From NCEH01 sp002257205 (GTDB lineage Bacteria; Pseudomonadota; Alphaproteobacteria; Rhizobiales; Xanthobacteraceae), in assembly GCF_043195105.1 (NCBI RefSeq), contig NZ_JBAFWO010000007.1: a stretch of DNA of 64,000 bases; one strand, 5' to 3'. Positions 51,768 through 61,300 of this stretch are shown here, piece by piece. The notes below the pieces were generated by a model that did not search any database, was not told the DNA's origin, and saw only the letters and a list, made by a program, of their open reading frames with translations. The stretch's first letter is position 1, and every line of letters starts with the position of its first letter. The position numbers and the translations under genes were made by a program.

Positions 51768-52925
51768 TCAGGCCCCCTTCTGTTCGCTCTTACGGACGTA
51801 GCGCTGGGCCACGAACGGGAATGTGACGACGGTCGCGGGCAATGCCTTGCCGCGCACGAGAATGTCGAGGACGGTGCCGGGCACGGCGAGGGCCGGCGGC
51901 ACATAGCCCATGGCGATGGGTGCGTTGAGGGTGGGCGCAAACCCGCCCGACGTAACCGTGCCGACCACGGTTCCATCCTTGGCGATCTCAGCGCCCTCGC
52001 GGGCCGGCGCGCGCCCCTCAAGGCGCAGGCCGACGCGCACGCGCGCCGGACCTTCGGCAAGCTCGCGCTGGATGCGCGCGGCGCCGGGAAAGCCGCCGCC
52101 CTCCCGTCGCCGCTTCTGGATCGACCAGACCAAGGCGGCCTCGACAGGCGAGGTGGTGGGGTCGATGTCATGGCCATAGAGGCACAAGCCCGCCTCCAGC
52201 CGCAGCGAATCGCGCGCGCCGAGGCCGATGGGCTTCACCTCCGATTCGGCCAGTAGCGTGTTCCAGACGGTGACGGCGGAGCTTTCGGGGATGGAGATTT
52301 CAAACCCATCCTCGCCGGTATAGCCGGACCGGGAGATATGCACGGGAATGCCGTCGAAGCGCGAGGGGCCGGCGGCCATGAAGTCCAGCGCGGCGCCTTC
52401 GGGGGCGTGGCGCGCCAGCACAGCGGCGGCCTGCGGACCCTGGAGCGCGAGCAGCGCGCGGTCGTCGAGCCGTTCCAGCGTCACCCCGGCGGGCAGGCGG
52501 GCGGCGATATGGGCATAGTCCGCCTCCTTGCCGGCGGCGTTCACCACCAGCAGCAAGGTGCCGTCCTCTTCCGGCGCGCCGGGACGGGTGACCATGAGGT
52601 CGTCCAGGATGCCGCCGTCGTCCGCCATCAGCTGGGAATAGCGCTGGCGGCCGGGTTTTAGATTGAGGATGTCGGCGGGAATCAGCGCTTCGAGCGCGGC
52701 GGCCGTGGTCGCATGGTCGCGGCCGACGAGCTTGGCCTGGCCCATGTGGGACACGTCGAACAGGCCGGCGTGGGTGCGGGTCCAGGCATGCTCGGCCAGG
52801 ATGCCGTCGCGATATTGCACCGGCATGTCATAGCCGGCGAACGGCACGAGGCGGGCGCCGAGCGCCGCATGGGCGCCGTGCAGGGGCGTCTTCAGAAGGG
52901 GGAGATCGGTCTCGGGATGTGACAT
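51768..52925 (-). CDS. gcvT: Aminomethyltransferase (T protein)
   Basis: GcvT transfers the methylene group from GcvH to tetrahydrofolate, releasing ammonia. The 385-residue product has 'FAGYDMPVQYRDGILAEHAW', 'THAGLFDVSHMGQAKLVGRD', 'SRSGYTGEDGFEISIPES', 'LGARDSLRLEAGLCLYGHDI' and 'SGGFAPTLNAPIAMGYVP', standard T-protein features including the folate-site Asp near 'DMPVQY'. The ATG at 52925 has AGGAAC upstream and is the first codon after the riboswitch. It heads the gcv operon. Confidence 0.97.
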   Translation of the reverse strand: MSHPETDLPLLKTPLHGAHAALGARLVPFAGYDMPVQYRDGILAEHAWTRTHAGLFDVSHMGQAKLVGRDHATTAAALEALIPADILNLKPGRQRYSQLMADDGGILDDLMVTRPGAPEEDGTLLLVVNAAGKEADYAHIAARLPAGVTLERLDDRALLALQGPQAAAVLARHAPEGAALDFMAAGPSRFDGIPVHISRSGYTGEDGFEISIPESSAVTVWNTLLAESEVKPIGLGARDSLRLEAGLCLYGHDIDPTTSPVEAALVWSIQKRRREGGGFPGAARIQRELAEGPARVRVGLRLEGRAPAREGAEIAKDGTVVGTVTSGGFAPTLNAPIAMGYVPPALAVPGTVLDILVRGKALPATVVTFPFVAQRYVRKSEQKGA

Positions 52926-52980
52926 TCCGGTTCCTGGGGGCGCGCCAAAGTCATCGGGTCTTTCGACCCGAGCGGCGCCC

Positions 52981-53197
52981 CCTCTGTCACCGGAACCTGA
53001 GAGATTTGACCGCACCCGGTGGAACGGGCACGGCTTACGCCTTCGGTGAGCCACCCGCATGATCCCTGAGGGTCACGCCGCGGCTGCTTTCCAGAGTGTC
53101 GTCCCCCTGCGGTCCTTTTGCCTGAGCGGTTCCGGGGCGGTTGCGCCTTCGGCGCCGGCCATCATCCGGGGATGGGCCGGTCTCTCCCGCAGGGATC
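52981..53197 (-). promoter_or_regulatory. Tandem glycine riboswitch before gcvT
   Basis: On the minus strand the leader reads as two glycine aptamers in series. Aptamer 1 begins GCGGGAGAGACCGG, has GGCGCCGAAGGCGCAACCGC and ends CCGCTCAGGCAAAAGGACCG. Aptamer 2 has CTCTGGAAAG, CACCGAAGGCGTAAG, and AAATCTCTCAGGTTCCGGTG then ACAGAGG. Both carry the CCGAAGG and CTCAGG signatures. After it, CGGGTC-GAAA-GACCCG (about 52954-52969) and GCGCC/GGCGC pairs near the gcvT start probably form the expression platform. Glycine binding should raise gcv expression. Confidence 0.95.
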
Positions 53198-53231
53198 TTC
53201 CGAGCGACCGCTCCGAGGAACGGCCGCGGTC

Positions 53232-53259
53232 ACCATAGAGAAACGCGCCGAAGGGTCAA
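53232..53259 (-). promoter_or_regulatory. Promoter of the glycine-cleavage operon
   Basis: TTGACC (53259-53254, minus), a 16-base spacer and TATGGT (53237-53232) lie just upstream of the riboswitch. It starts 15 bp after the stop of the upstream lipoprotein gene, so the riboswitch transcript starts inside this narrow gap. Confidence 0.6.
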
Positions 53260-53273
53260 TGCGGCGCTTTCTG

Positions 53274-54086
53274 TCATTGCGCGGGTGGCGGGCCGAAGGT
53301 CGCCGGGGCAGGCCCGAAGGTGGGGGCGGGACCGAACGTATTGGGGTCCGCCGCCGGCTTGCTGGCCGCGGGCTGGGTGGCGGCGGGCGCGGCGGCTGCC
53401 GGAGCAGTGGTTGCGGCCGGAGCCGTGGTAGCGGCAGCAGGCGCCGCCGGACGCGGTCGGGCCGGACGGGGACGCGCCGGGGTCTCGCCCTTGGGGTCGA
53501 AGCCGACATAGATCACGTATTTCGCCATAGCGTCCGGAGTGGTGACCGGGAACGAGATGGTATCCTCCACCACCGTGAAGGTGGTCTGGGTTTCGCCCTG
53601 GGGAATGTTCAGCGGCACCACGAAGAATTTGGTGGTGATGGTCTTGGGCGAAGGGCCTTCCTGCACCACCGCGATGCGGATCGGCACGTTGAGCGCGCCG
53701 GGCGAGCCCTTGTCGCCCAGCAGGACACGGCCGTCGAGGCCGACCTTCACGGTCATGACGCCGTTCGCGATATTGCATTCGCGGGCCAGCTGACCGAGCG
53801 AGCCCTGGTATTTCAGGCCGCCGCCGGGAGCCGGCACTTGCCAGGCGGACGCGCCGGAGCGGACATCCACACGCGGGCATTCGAACTCGACCGCATCGGG
53901 GCCGGTGCCCACGGTCATATTATTGGTGGGCTGGGCCGCGCCGACCCCGCCCGCAGCCGCGTCGACATTCACGCCGGGCGCGCCAAACGTTCCCTGCGAG
54001 TTGCCCGCGCACCCTGCAAGGGTGATGGCCATGGCTGCCCCGGCCAACACACGCATAGGCAGAGCAGCGTCTAAAGCAAAACGCAT
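53274..54086 (-). CDS. Lipoprotein with Ala/Pro-rich tail, function unknown
   Basis: A 270-residue protein with a lipoprotein signal ('MRVLAGAAMAITLAGC', lipobox LAGC, within a 26-residue leader). A globular region (about 60-200) has 'AVEFECPRVDVRSGASAWQV' and 'NIANGVMTVKVGLDGRVLLG', reading like a beta-sandwich. The tail of about 70 residues is almost only Ala, Pro, Thr and Lys with 'TFGPAPTFGPAPATFGPPPA' repeats at the end, probably spanning peptidoglycan. I know similar lipoproteins from other Rhizobiales but not their role. It lies immediately upstream of the gcv promoter. Confidence 0.8.
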   Translation of the reverse strand: MRFALDAALPMRVLAGAAMAITLAGCAGNSQGTFGAPGVNVDAAAGGVGAAQPTNNMTVGTGPDAVEFECPRVDVRSGASAWQVPAPGGGLKYQGSLGQLARECNIANGVMTVKVGLDGRVLLGDKGSPGALNVPIRIAVVQEGPSPKTITTKFFVVPLNIPQGETQTTFTVVEDTISFPVTTPDAMAKYVIYVGFDPKGETPARPRPARPRPAAPAAATTAPAATTAPAAAAPAATQPAASKPAADPNTFGPAPTFGPAPATFGPPPAQ

Positions 54087-54220
54087 GAGGAAACTCCAAA
54101 AACCTCCGCAACAGGCGTATGTATAACAGAAGGTTAAAGCGCAGGGGGAGGGGGGACCTGCGCCTTGAGCCTGTCCCTGGGGAGGTATCTGACTCTATGG
54201 TTACCGGCGGTGCCGGCCGG

Positions 54221-55573
54221 TCAGTTTCCCACCACCCCGACCGGTCGCCCGGCAACCACCACCAGAGCCTTGCGCGCACCCGCGAGACGCTGCGAGACGC
54301 GGCGCAGATCCTCCAGCGTCACCGCCTCGATCAGCGAATTGCGGCGATCGATATAATCCATGCCGAGCTTGTCGATCTGAATCTGGAGCAATTGCCCGGC
54401 GATCTTCGAGGAGGTGTCGAAGCGCAGCGCATAGCTGCCGGTGAGATAGCTCTTGGCCTCGTCCAGCTCCTCCTGGGTCGGGCCTTTGTCGAGGATCTGC
54501 TGAAACTCCTCGTTGATGATCTTGATGGATTCACCCGCGCGGTCGTTCTTGGTGGCCGTGCCGGCGAACCACAGGCCCACGTGTTCCAGCGCCACCTGGT
54601 AGGAATAAACCGAATAAGCGAGCCCACGCGCCTCGCGCACTTCCTTGAACAGGCGCGAGGAAAAGGCGCTGCCGCCGAGAATGTGGTTCAGCACATAGGC
54701 GGGGATGAAATCCGGGTCCTGCCGCTCCAGCCCGTCGGTGCCGATCATGACCACGGACTGGGGGACATCCAGCGGGATCACATCGGTTTTGCCGAGGCCC
54801 TGGGGCTGCACATCCGCGACCGGGGTCAATTGCGCGGTGGCGGGAAGCGCGCCGAACACGCGGTCCAGCTCGGTGGCGAGCTCCTCGGGCGTGATGTCGC
54901 CCACCACCGCCACGCGCAGGTTGGAGCGCGCAAGGTTGCGCTTGGCGAAGCCCGCCAGATCCTCACGCGTGATATCGGCGACGCTGGCGAGCGTGCCGTC
55001 CACTGGGCGGCCATAGGGATGGTTCGGGAAGGCGAGCGCGAACCAGCGCTCGTTGGCGAGCGAATTGGGATCGGTCGAGCGCCGGCGCAGGGAGGCAAGC
55101 TGCGCGGTGCGGATGCGCTCCACCGCCTCGGTATCGAAGCGCGGTTGGGTCACCGACAGGCGCAGCATGTCGAAGGCGGTATCGCGGTTTTCCGAAAGGG
55201 TGCGCAGCGAGCCGCGCACCTCGTCGCGCCCGGCGTCGAAATGCAGCTCGATGGCCTTGTCGGCCAGCGCCTGATGGAAGCGCTCGGCGTCATATTCGCC
55301 GGCGCCTTCGTCCAGCAGCGAGGCGGCGAGGCTGGCGATGCCGGGGCGCTCCGCCGGATCCTGCGCCGCGCCCCCGAGGAAGGCGAATTCCATGGCGAGG
55401 AGTGGCAAGGTGGTGTCGCGCACCAGCCAGGCCTCGATGCCGCCGGGGCTGACCACGCGCGTGATCCGCGTGGTTTGGGACTGGGCGGGAGCCGCGGAAA
55501 CAAGAGAGACAGCCATCATCACCAACACAAGAATGCGAGCGCTAAAGAGGGAAGCGGCGGGGCGTGCGCTCAC
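54221..55573 (-). CDS. M16-family peptidase, catalytically degenerate subunit
   Basis: A 450-residue exported member of the M16 (pitrilysin/processing peptidase) family with a signal peptide ending at about 'SLVSAAPAQS'. The zinc motif HxxEH expected near the N-terminus is absent: that region reads 'MEFAFLGGAAQDPAERPGIA' then SLAASLLDEGAG. Both M16 lobes are otherwise present ('SRLFKEVREARGLAYSVYSY' near residue 310 is the C-terminal substrate motif). Such proteins pair with an active partner, as in mitochondrial processing peptidase. That partner is encoded just upstream with a 4-base overlap (ATGA). Confidence 0.9.
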   Translation of the reverse strand: MSARPAASLFSARILVLVMMAVSLVSAAPAQSQTTRITRVVSPGGIEAWLVRDTTLPLLAMEFAFLGGAAQDPAERPGIASLAASLLDEGAGEYDAERFHQALADKAIELHFDAGRDEVRGSLRTLSENRDTAFDMLRLSVTQPRFDTEAVERIRTAQLASLRRRSTDPNSLANERWFALAFPNHPYGRPVDGTLASVADITREDLAGFAKRNLARSNLRVAVVGDITPEELATELDRVFGALPATAQLTPVADVQPQGLGKTDVIPLDVPQSVVMIGTDGLERQDPDFIPAYVLNHILGGSAFSSRLFKEVREARGLAYSVYSYQVALEHVGLWFAGTATKNDRAGESIKIINEEFQQILDKGPTQEELDEAKSYLTGSYALRFDTSSKIAGQLLQIQIDKLGMDYIDRRNSLIEAVTLEDLRRVSQRLAGARKALVVVAGRPVGVVGN

Positions 55574-56937
55574 GAGCGCTTCTCCGGCGCCGCAGGCGCG
55601 GCTGCGGGGGGCGGCGTCAGATAGCCGGTCACCGCGCGCTTCAGCACGAGATAATGCGCGGCCGCCGCCTTCACGTCCGCCGCGCTCACGCGCTTGATGA
55701 GATCCGGCCAGCGGTTCACATCCTCGACGGAAATGCCGGTGGCCCAGGCCGCACCATAGATGCGCGCGAGGGTCGCCTGGTTGTCGCGGGCATAGATCGC
55801 TTCCGCCGTCAGGCGGGTCTTGGCGCGGGCCAGCTCGACATCGTCCGGCCCGTCCTTCGCCATCTTGGCGACCACGCCGTCCATCGCCTGTTCCAGCGTC
55901 TCCAGTGTGACGCCCGGGCGGGGCGAGGCGGAGATGCCGAAGCGGGTCTCGTCATAGGCCGTGCTTTGGTACCAGGCGCCGGCGCCGGCCGCGAGGCCCT
56001 GCTCGGCCACCAGTTCGCGATACAGGCGGCCGGTCTGCCCGCCGCCGAGGACTTGGGCGAGCACGTCCAGCGCCTCCGCCTCGCCGGGCTTGGCGGTGCG
56101 ATAGGAGGGCACCAGATAGCTGCGCTGAAGGCTCGGCTGGGCGACGCGCGGATCGCTCAGCGAAACCCGGCGATGGACCTGCGGCTCGGGCTCCTGCGGG
56201 CGGTTGCGCGGCGGCGTGTCGGCACGGGGAATAACGCCATAGATCTTTTCGGCCAGTGCCCGGACCGCCTCGGGCTCCACGTCGCCCGCGACCACCAGCA
56301 CCGCATTGTTGGGGGCGTAGAAGCGATGATAGAAGGCGAGCGCGTCCTCGCGGTTCAACTGCTTGATCTCGTGTTCCCAGCCGATGATCGGATGCTGGTA
56401 GGGATGGTTCACATAGGTCGCGGCCTGGAGCGCCTCGGACAGGCGGGCGCCGGGATCGCTGTCGGTGCGCATGCGGCGCTCCTCGAGCACCACGTCGCGC
56501 TCGGGCAGCACCACCGCGTCGGAGAGCTTCAGCCCGGTCATGCGATCGGCCTCGAAGGTCATCACCGTTTCCAGGTGCTCCTTGGCGACGCGCTGGTAAT
56601 AGGCGGTGTAATCCTGCGAGGTGAAGGCGTTTTCCTGGCCGCCGAGGCGCGCCACCTCGCCCGAGAACTTGCCGGGGCCGGCCTTCTCGGTGCCCTTGAA
56701 CATCAGATGCTCGAGGAAATGGGCGATGCCGGATTTGCCCGGCTGTTCGTCCGCCGAGCCGACCTTGTACCACACCATATGGGTGACCACGGGCGCGCGG
56801 TGGTCGGGAATCACCATCACCGTCAGGCCGTTGGCCAGCTGGTATTGGGTGACGTCCGGCCCTGCGGCGGAAGCGGCGTTCAACGTTGCTGCGGCGGTTC
56901 CCGCGGCGACCATTGCGATCATTGCCAGGCGTCTCAT
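55570..56937 (-). CDS. M16-family zinc metallopeptidase, catalytic subunit
   Basis: A 455-residue exported peptidase with signal peptide ('MRRLAMIAMVAAGTAAATLN' to AASAA) and an intact HxxEH zinc motif: His73, Glu76 and His77 in 'GIAHFLEHLMFKGTEK'. The third ligand is expected in 'VVLPERDVVLEERRMRTDSD'. The C-terminal lobe has 'GGGQTGRLYRELVAEQGLAA'. Acts in the periplasm, probably as a heterodimer with the degenerate M16 subunit that overlaps its stop. The ATG at 56937 was chosen; longer starts at 56964 and 56991 are open and ribosome binding sites are weak for all. Confidence 0.93.
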   Translation of the reverse strand: MRRLAMIAMVAAGTAAATLNAASAAGPDVTQYQLANGLTVMVIPDHRAPVVTHMVWYKVGSADEQPGKSGIAHFLEHLMFKGTEKAGPGKFSGEVARLGGQENAFTSQDYTAYYQRVAKEHLETVMTFEADRMTGLKLSDAVVLPERDVVLEERRMRTDSDPGARLSEALQAATYVNHPYQHPIIGWEHEIKQLNREDALAFYHRFYAPNNAVLVVAGDVEPEAVRALAEKIYGVIPRADTPPRNRPQEPEPQVHRRVSLSDPRVAQPSLQRSYLVPSYRTAKPGEAEALDVLAQVLGGGQTGRLYRELVAEQGLAAGAGAWYQSTAYDETRFGISASPRPGVTLETLEQAMDGVVAKMAKDGPDDVELARAKTRLTAEAIYARDNQATLARIYGAAWATGISVEDVNRWPDLIKRVSAADVKAAAAHYLVLKRAVTGYLTPPPAAAPAAPEKRS

Positions 56938-57157
56938 CTGTTCGTTTCTGCCTTTTTGAGGCATGGGCCGCGCGAAGGGGGGACGGCGCATCGCCTTAAA
57001 ATAGGAAGCCGGCGGCGCTCTGCCACTGCGGCGGGGCGTGTTTCGCGCACATTCCTGCGCGCGTGAGACCCTCGCGCGCGCGGTCCTGTTTCCTTACGCG
57101 GTTCGGCACGCCGCGAAGAGTGGTGCCGGGGAGCGGCGCGCCCGCGGCCCGGAACGC

Positions 57158-57829
57158 TCACTGGCGATCGAACAGGGTGGGGAATTTGAACGGTTCCGTC
57201 TTCTGCTCCACCACCCCATAGGGCGCGTTGGGCGCCGGGGTCTGGTAGCCCGGAGGCGGCTCGGTCAGCTCTGTCCGCTCGGGCTCGCCGTTGAAGGTGA
57301 GCTTGTCCTTGTCGCCGCCCTGGGGCGCGAACCAGGTCTTGAACCCGAGTTCGCTCGGCAGCAGCACGTCGCGCTTGGATTCCGCCCCGACGGGCGCGCC
57401 ATTCGCAACGCTCTGCGTCGGCTTGAGGCGCGGATTGTTCAATTGCGAGGGCAGCAGCACGCGGCTTGAATCGGTGAGGCCCACCGGCGTCTGGTCCCCG
57501 GCCTTGGCCTTGGCGGCACGGATCACGTCCGGATCCTTCGGCCAATTGGGGTTGGCGGCCGCACCACCGTCGCGCGGGGGCGGCAAGGTATTAGCGGCGC
57601 TCGGCGGGGGAACCACCAGCGGGGCACGCTCGCGATATTGGATCTGCGGCTTCTCGTCGTCATTGAGGCCGAGGAAGCCGCCGAGCGTGGTCTTGAAGAA
57701 GTCGCCGGTGTCGCTTTCCTGGGCAAAGGCGAGGTTCGGCGTGGCGGAGAGGGCGGCGAATGGAAGCGCGGCCAGCATGAGACCACGCAGCATCAAGGCT
57801 CGATTCCGCCGATTTTCCGTCATTCGCAT
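57158..57829 (-). CDS. Conserved secreted protein between lspA and M16 genes
   Basis: A 224-residue exported protein of unknown role. The signal peptide ('ALMLRGLMLAALPFAALSAT', cleavage after 'NLAFA') is followed by an acidic segment ('ESDTGDFFKTTLGGFLGLND'), a Pro-rich stretch ('YRERAPLVVPPPSAANTLPP') and short motifs including 'NPNWPKDPDVIRAAKAKAG' and 'RDVLLPSELGFKTWFAP'. No enzyme motif. The position between lspA and the M16 pair is conserved in Rhizobiales, in my recollection, so it may serve the envelope-protein pathway there. Two starts (57829 and 57823) are equally good. Confidence 0.8.
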   Translation of the reverse strand: MRMTENRRNRALMLRGLMLAALPFAALSATPNLAFAQESDTGDFFKTTLGGFLGLNDDEKPQIQYRERAPLVVPPPSAANTLPPPRDGGAAANPNWPKDPDVIRAAKAKAGDQTPVGLTDSSRVLLPSQLNNPRLKPTQSVANGAPVGAESKRDVLLPSELGFKTWFAPQGGDKDKLTFNGEPERTELTEPPPGYQTPAPNAPYGVVEQKTEPFKFPTLFDRQ

Positions 57830-57866
57830 GGGCCTTTCCCTCGTGCGCCTGCCCCTTCTCGGACAT

Positions 57867-58379
57867 TCAGCCCATACGGCTGGGGTCAGAGGGCGGCATT
57901 TTTGAGGCGCGTCCGAAGAAAGCATCATAAAGCAGCACGGCCACGCCCACAACGACCGCCACATCCGCCACGTTGAACACGTACCAATTGAAGCCGAACG
58001 CGTGCAGCGACACGAAATCGAACACCGCGCCATAGACCACCCGGTCGGCGGCATTGCCGATGGCACCGCCGATCAAAAGGCCGAGGGAGAAGGCCTCCAG
58101 CTTGCGCGGGGTGCGGGCGAGCCACACCGCGAACAGCAAGGAGGCGATCACCTTGAACGCCACCAGCACCCAGCGCCCGGTCTCGCCCTGGGGGAACAGG
58201 CCGTAGCTGATGCCGCTGTTCCAAAGCACAACCAGATTGAGGAACGGCGTCAATTCCCGCACGCCCTCCGGCCAGCTCTGTGACCAGGCGAGCACCGCCG
58301 TCTTGCTGCCCTGGTCGAGCACCAGGACGATCAGCGCCACCAGGACGCCGAGGCGGATGTGGCGCACGGGGCGGTTCAT
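57867..58379 (-). CDS. lspA: Lipoprotein signal peptidase (signal peptidase II)
   Basis: LspA removes the signal peptide from prolipoproteins in the inner membrane. The 170-residue product has four membrane helices and both catalytic Asp boxes: 'LLIGGAIGNAADRVVYGAVF' and 'WYVFNVADVAVVVGVAVLL', plus 'ELTPFLNLVVLWNSGISYGL'. Its ATG overlaps the ileS stop by 4 bases, the common ileS-lspA arrangement. Lipoprotein substrates in this window include the extensin-like protein and the 53-kb lipoprotein. Confidence 0.97.
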   Translation of the reverse strand: MNRPVRHIRLGVLVALIVLVLDQGSKTAVLAWSQSWPEGVRELTPFLNLVVLWNSGISYGLFPQGETGRWVLVAFKVIASLLFAVWLARTPRKLEAFSLGLLIGGAIGNAADRVVYGAVFDFVSLHAFGFNWYVFNVADVAVVVGVAVLLYDAFFGRASKMPPSDPSRMG

Positions 58380-61300
58380 TCGGCTGCGGCTCGCGCGGCC
58401 AGCTCACGCAGGGCGCGGGCGTCGCGCAAGGTTACGTCGGGATAATCGGGATCGCTGCCGACCTCCTCCAGCACTTTCCAGGAGCGCGCGCATTTGCGGC
58501 CCTGCGCCAAGGCGGGCACCACCGCGACGCCGGGCACATCGTCCAGCATGAACGCGCCCTCGGGCGGCTCGGCGAGAATCAGGGTCGCGCCGGAGGTGAT
58601 GCACACTTCCGCTAGGTCCACGCCCTCCAGCGCTGCGGCGAGGTCCGCACTGGTCACATGGATCTGCGGCGCGGCTTCGAGCGAGGAGCCGATGCGCTTG
58701 GCGGTGCGTTCCACCTCCAGCGCGCCGAGCACGACGCGGCGCACGAGGCGGATTTTCCGCCAGGTTTCCGCGAGCTCCTCATTCTTCCACGCCGCCGGCG
58801 TTTCCGGGAAGCTGCGCAGATGCACCGAGCCGTCCGCGCTGCCGGTGCGGGCGAGGAACGCTTCCTCGCAGGTGAAGGGAAGAATCGGCGCGAGCCAGGT
58901 GACGATGCGTTCGAACACCTCGTCCAGCACGGTGAGGCAGGCGCGGCGGGTGAGCGAGGAGAGGGGATCGCAGTAAAGCGCATCCTTGCGCACGTCGAAA
59001 TAGAAGGCGGAAAGCTCGCTGGTCATGAAGGACGTCAGCAAGGTGTGAACCTTCTTGTAGTCATAGGCCACGTAAGCGGCGCGGATCTGCCCGTCCAACT
59101 CCTGGAGGCGATGCAGGATCAGCTTTTCCAGGGGCGGCATGTCGGCGAAGGCGACCCGCTCGGCGGCGTGGTAATGATGCAGCGAGCCCAGCAGCCAGCG
59201 CACGGTATTGCGCAATTTCCGGTACGTATCGGCGGTCGTCTTCAGGATTTCGGGGCCGATCTTCAGATCGTCCGCATAGTCCGAGGCGCACACCCATAGG
59301 CGAAGGATGTCGGCGCCGGAAGTCTTGATCACGTCCTGGGGCGAGACCACGTTGCCGAGCGACTTGGACATCTTGTGCCCGTTCTCGTCCAGCACGAAGC
59401 CGTGGGTCAGCACCGCGTCATAGGGCGGGCGGCCGCGCGTGCCGCAGCTTTCCAGCAGCGAGGAGTGGAACCAGCCGCGATGCTGGTCCGAGCCTTCCAG
59501 ATACATCACCCGGTCCGGCCCGTCCGGCGGGCGGTTCGCCTTCAGGTCCGGGCGCACTTCCAAAGTGAAGGCGTGGGTGGAGCCCGAGTCGAACCACACG
59601 TCGAGAATGTCGTCCACCTTCGCCCAGCCTTCGGCGGCGCGGTCGGCGAGGAAGCGTTCGCGGGCGCCGTCCTTGTACCAGGCGTCGGCGCCTTCCAGCG
59701 CGAAGGCCTCGGCGATGCGGGCGTTCACGGCGGAATCCTTGAGGATCTCCACCGAGCCGTCGCCAACTTCCTTCACGAACACGGCGATGGGCACGCCCCA
59801 GGCGCGCTGGCGCGAGACCACCCAGTCGGGCCGGCTGGCGATCATGCCGGTGATGCGGTTTTCACCCGTCGCCGGCACCCAATCCACGGTCTTGATGCCG
59901 GCGAGCGCGCGTGCGCGCAGGGTGTCGGCCTCATTCCCGGCCAGCGTCGCCGGACGCGGCGCCGCCGTGCCGTCCGCGTTGCGGATGTCCTGGTCCATGG
60001 CGATGAACCATTGCGGCGTGTTGCGGAAGATCACCGGCTTCTTGGAGCGCCAGGAATGGGGATATTGATGCTTCAGCCGCCCGCGCGCGAGCAGGTTTCC
60101 GGCCGCCACCAAAGCGTCGATGACGGCCTGATTGGCATCGCCCTTCTCGCCCTTTTCGGTGATGACGCGCTTGCCTGCAAAGCCCGGCGCCTGGTCGGTA
60201 TAGAAGCTGTCTTCGTCCACCGTATAGGGGATGGCGGGATTGATGCCGCGCTCCTCCAGCCAGCGGCGATGCTGGGTCCAGATCTCGAAATCCTCGCGGC
60301 CGTGGCCGGGGGCGGTGTGGACGAAGCCCGTGCCCGCATCGTCGGTGACGTGGTCGCCTTCGAGCAGGGGGACTTTGAAGCCATAGCCGAGTGAGGCGAG
60401 CGGGTGAGAGGTGATGAGATTCGCGAGGACATCCGCCGGCACGTCGCCGAGGCGGGAAAAGCTGGTGACGCGGGCGGCCTTGAAGACCTCATCGGCCAGC
60501 TTATCGGCGAGGATCAGCTTGTCGCCAGCCTTCGACCAATTGTCAGCCGGCGCCTCGGTGACCTCATACAGGCCGTAGGAAATGCGGTTCGAGAAGGAGA
60601 TCGCCCGGTTGCCGGGCATGGTCCAGGGGGTGGTAGTCCAGATGACGACGGAGGCTGACAAGATCGCGTCGAACGCGGCTTTAGCCTCCGACGGCAAGCC
60701 ACTAACAAGTGGTCCGTAGGCAGTGAAATCTCTATCTACCGGAAACTTCACCCACACCGTATCCGACTGGTGGTCGTGATATTCCACCTCGGCCTCGGCC
60801 AGCGCGGTCTTCTCCACCACCGACCACATCACCGGCTTGGAGCCGCGATAGAGCAGGCCGTTTTCCGCGAACTTGATGATCTCGCGGGCGATCTGCGCCT
60901 CGCCGAGGAAGCTCATGGTGGTGTAGGGGTGGTCCCAATCGCCCTCGACGCCCAGGCGCTTGAATTCGGTGCGCTGCTCGTTCAGCCAATGCTCGGCATA
61001 GGCGCGGCATTCCTGGCGGAAGGCGATCATGGCCGCGCTGTCGGAGAAGTCCGGCTTGGCCTTGCCCTTCTTGCGGTAATTCTCTTCCTCGATCTTCCAT
61101 TCGATCGGCAGGCCGTGGCAATCCCAGCCGGGCACATAATTGGAATCGAAGCCCAGCATTTGCTGGGAGCGCGTCACCACGTCCTTCAGGATCTTGTTGA
61201 GCGCGTGGCCGATATGGATGTTGCCATTGGCATAGGGCGGGCCGTCGTGCAGCACGAAGCGCGGGCGCCCGCGCCCCTCTTCCCGCAGCTGTTCGCGCAG

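Noticed and set aside
58376..58520. Loss of the C-terminal zinc-binding cysteines of IleRS, as a possible defect.
   Set aside because: The same reduced motif (KCARSWKVL) appears to be common in alphaproteobacterial IleRS; the gene is otherwise complete.
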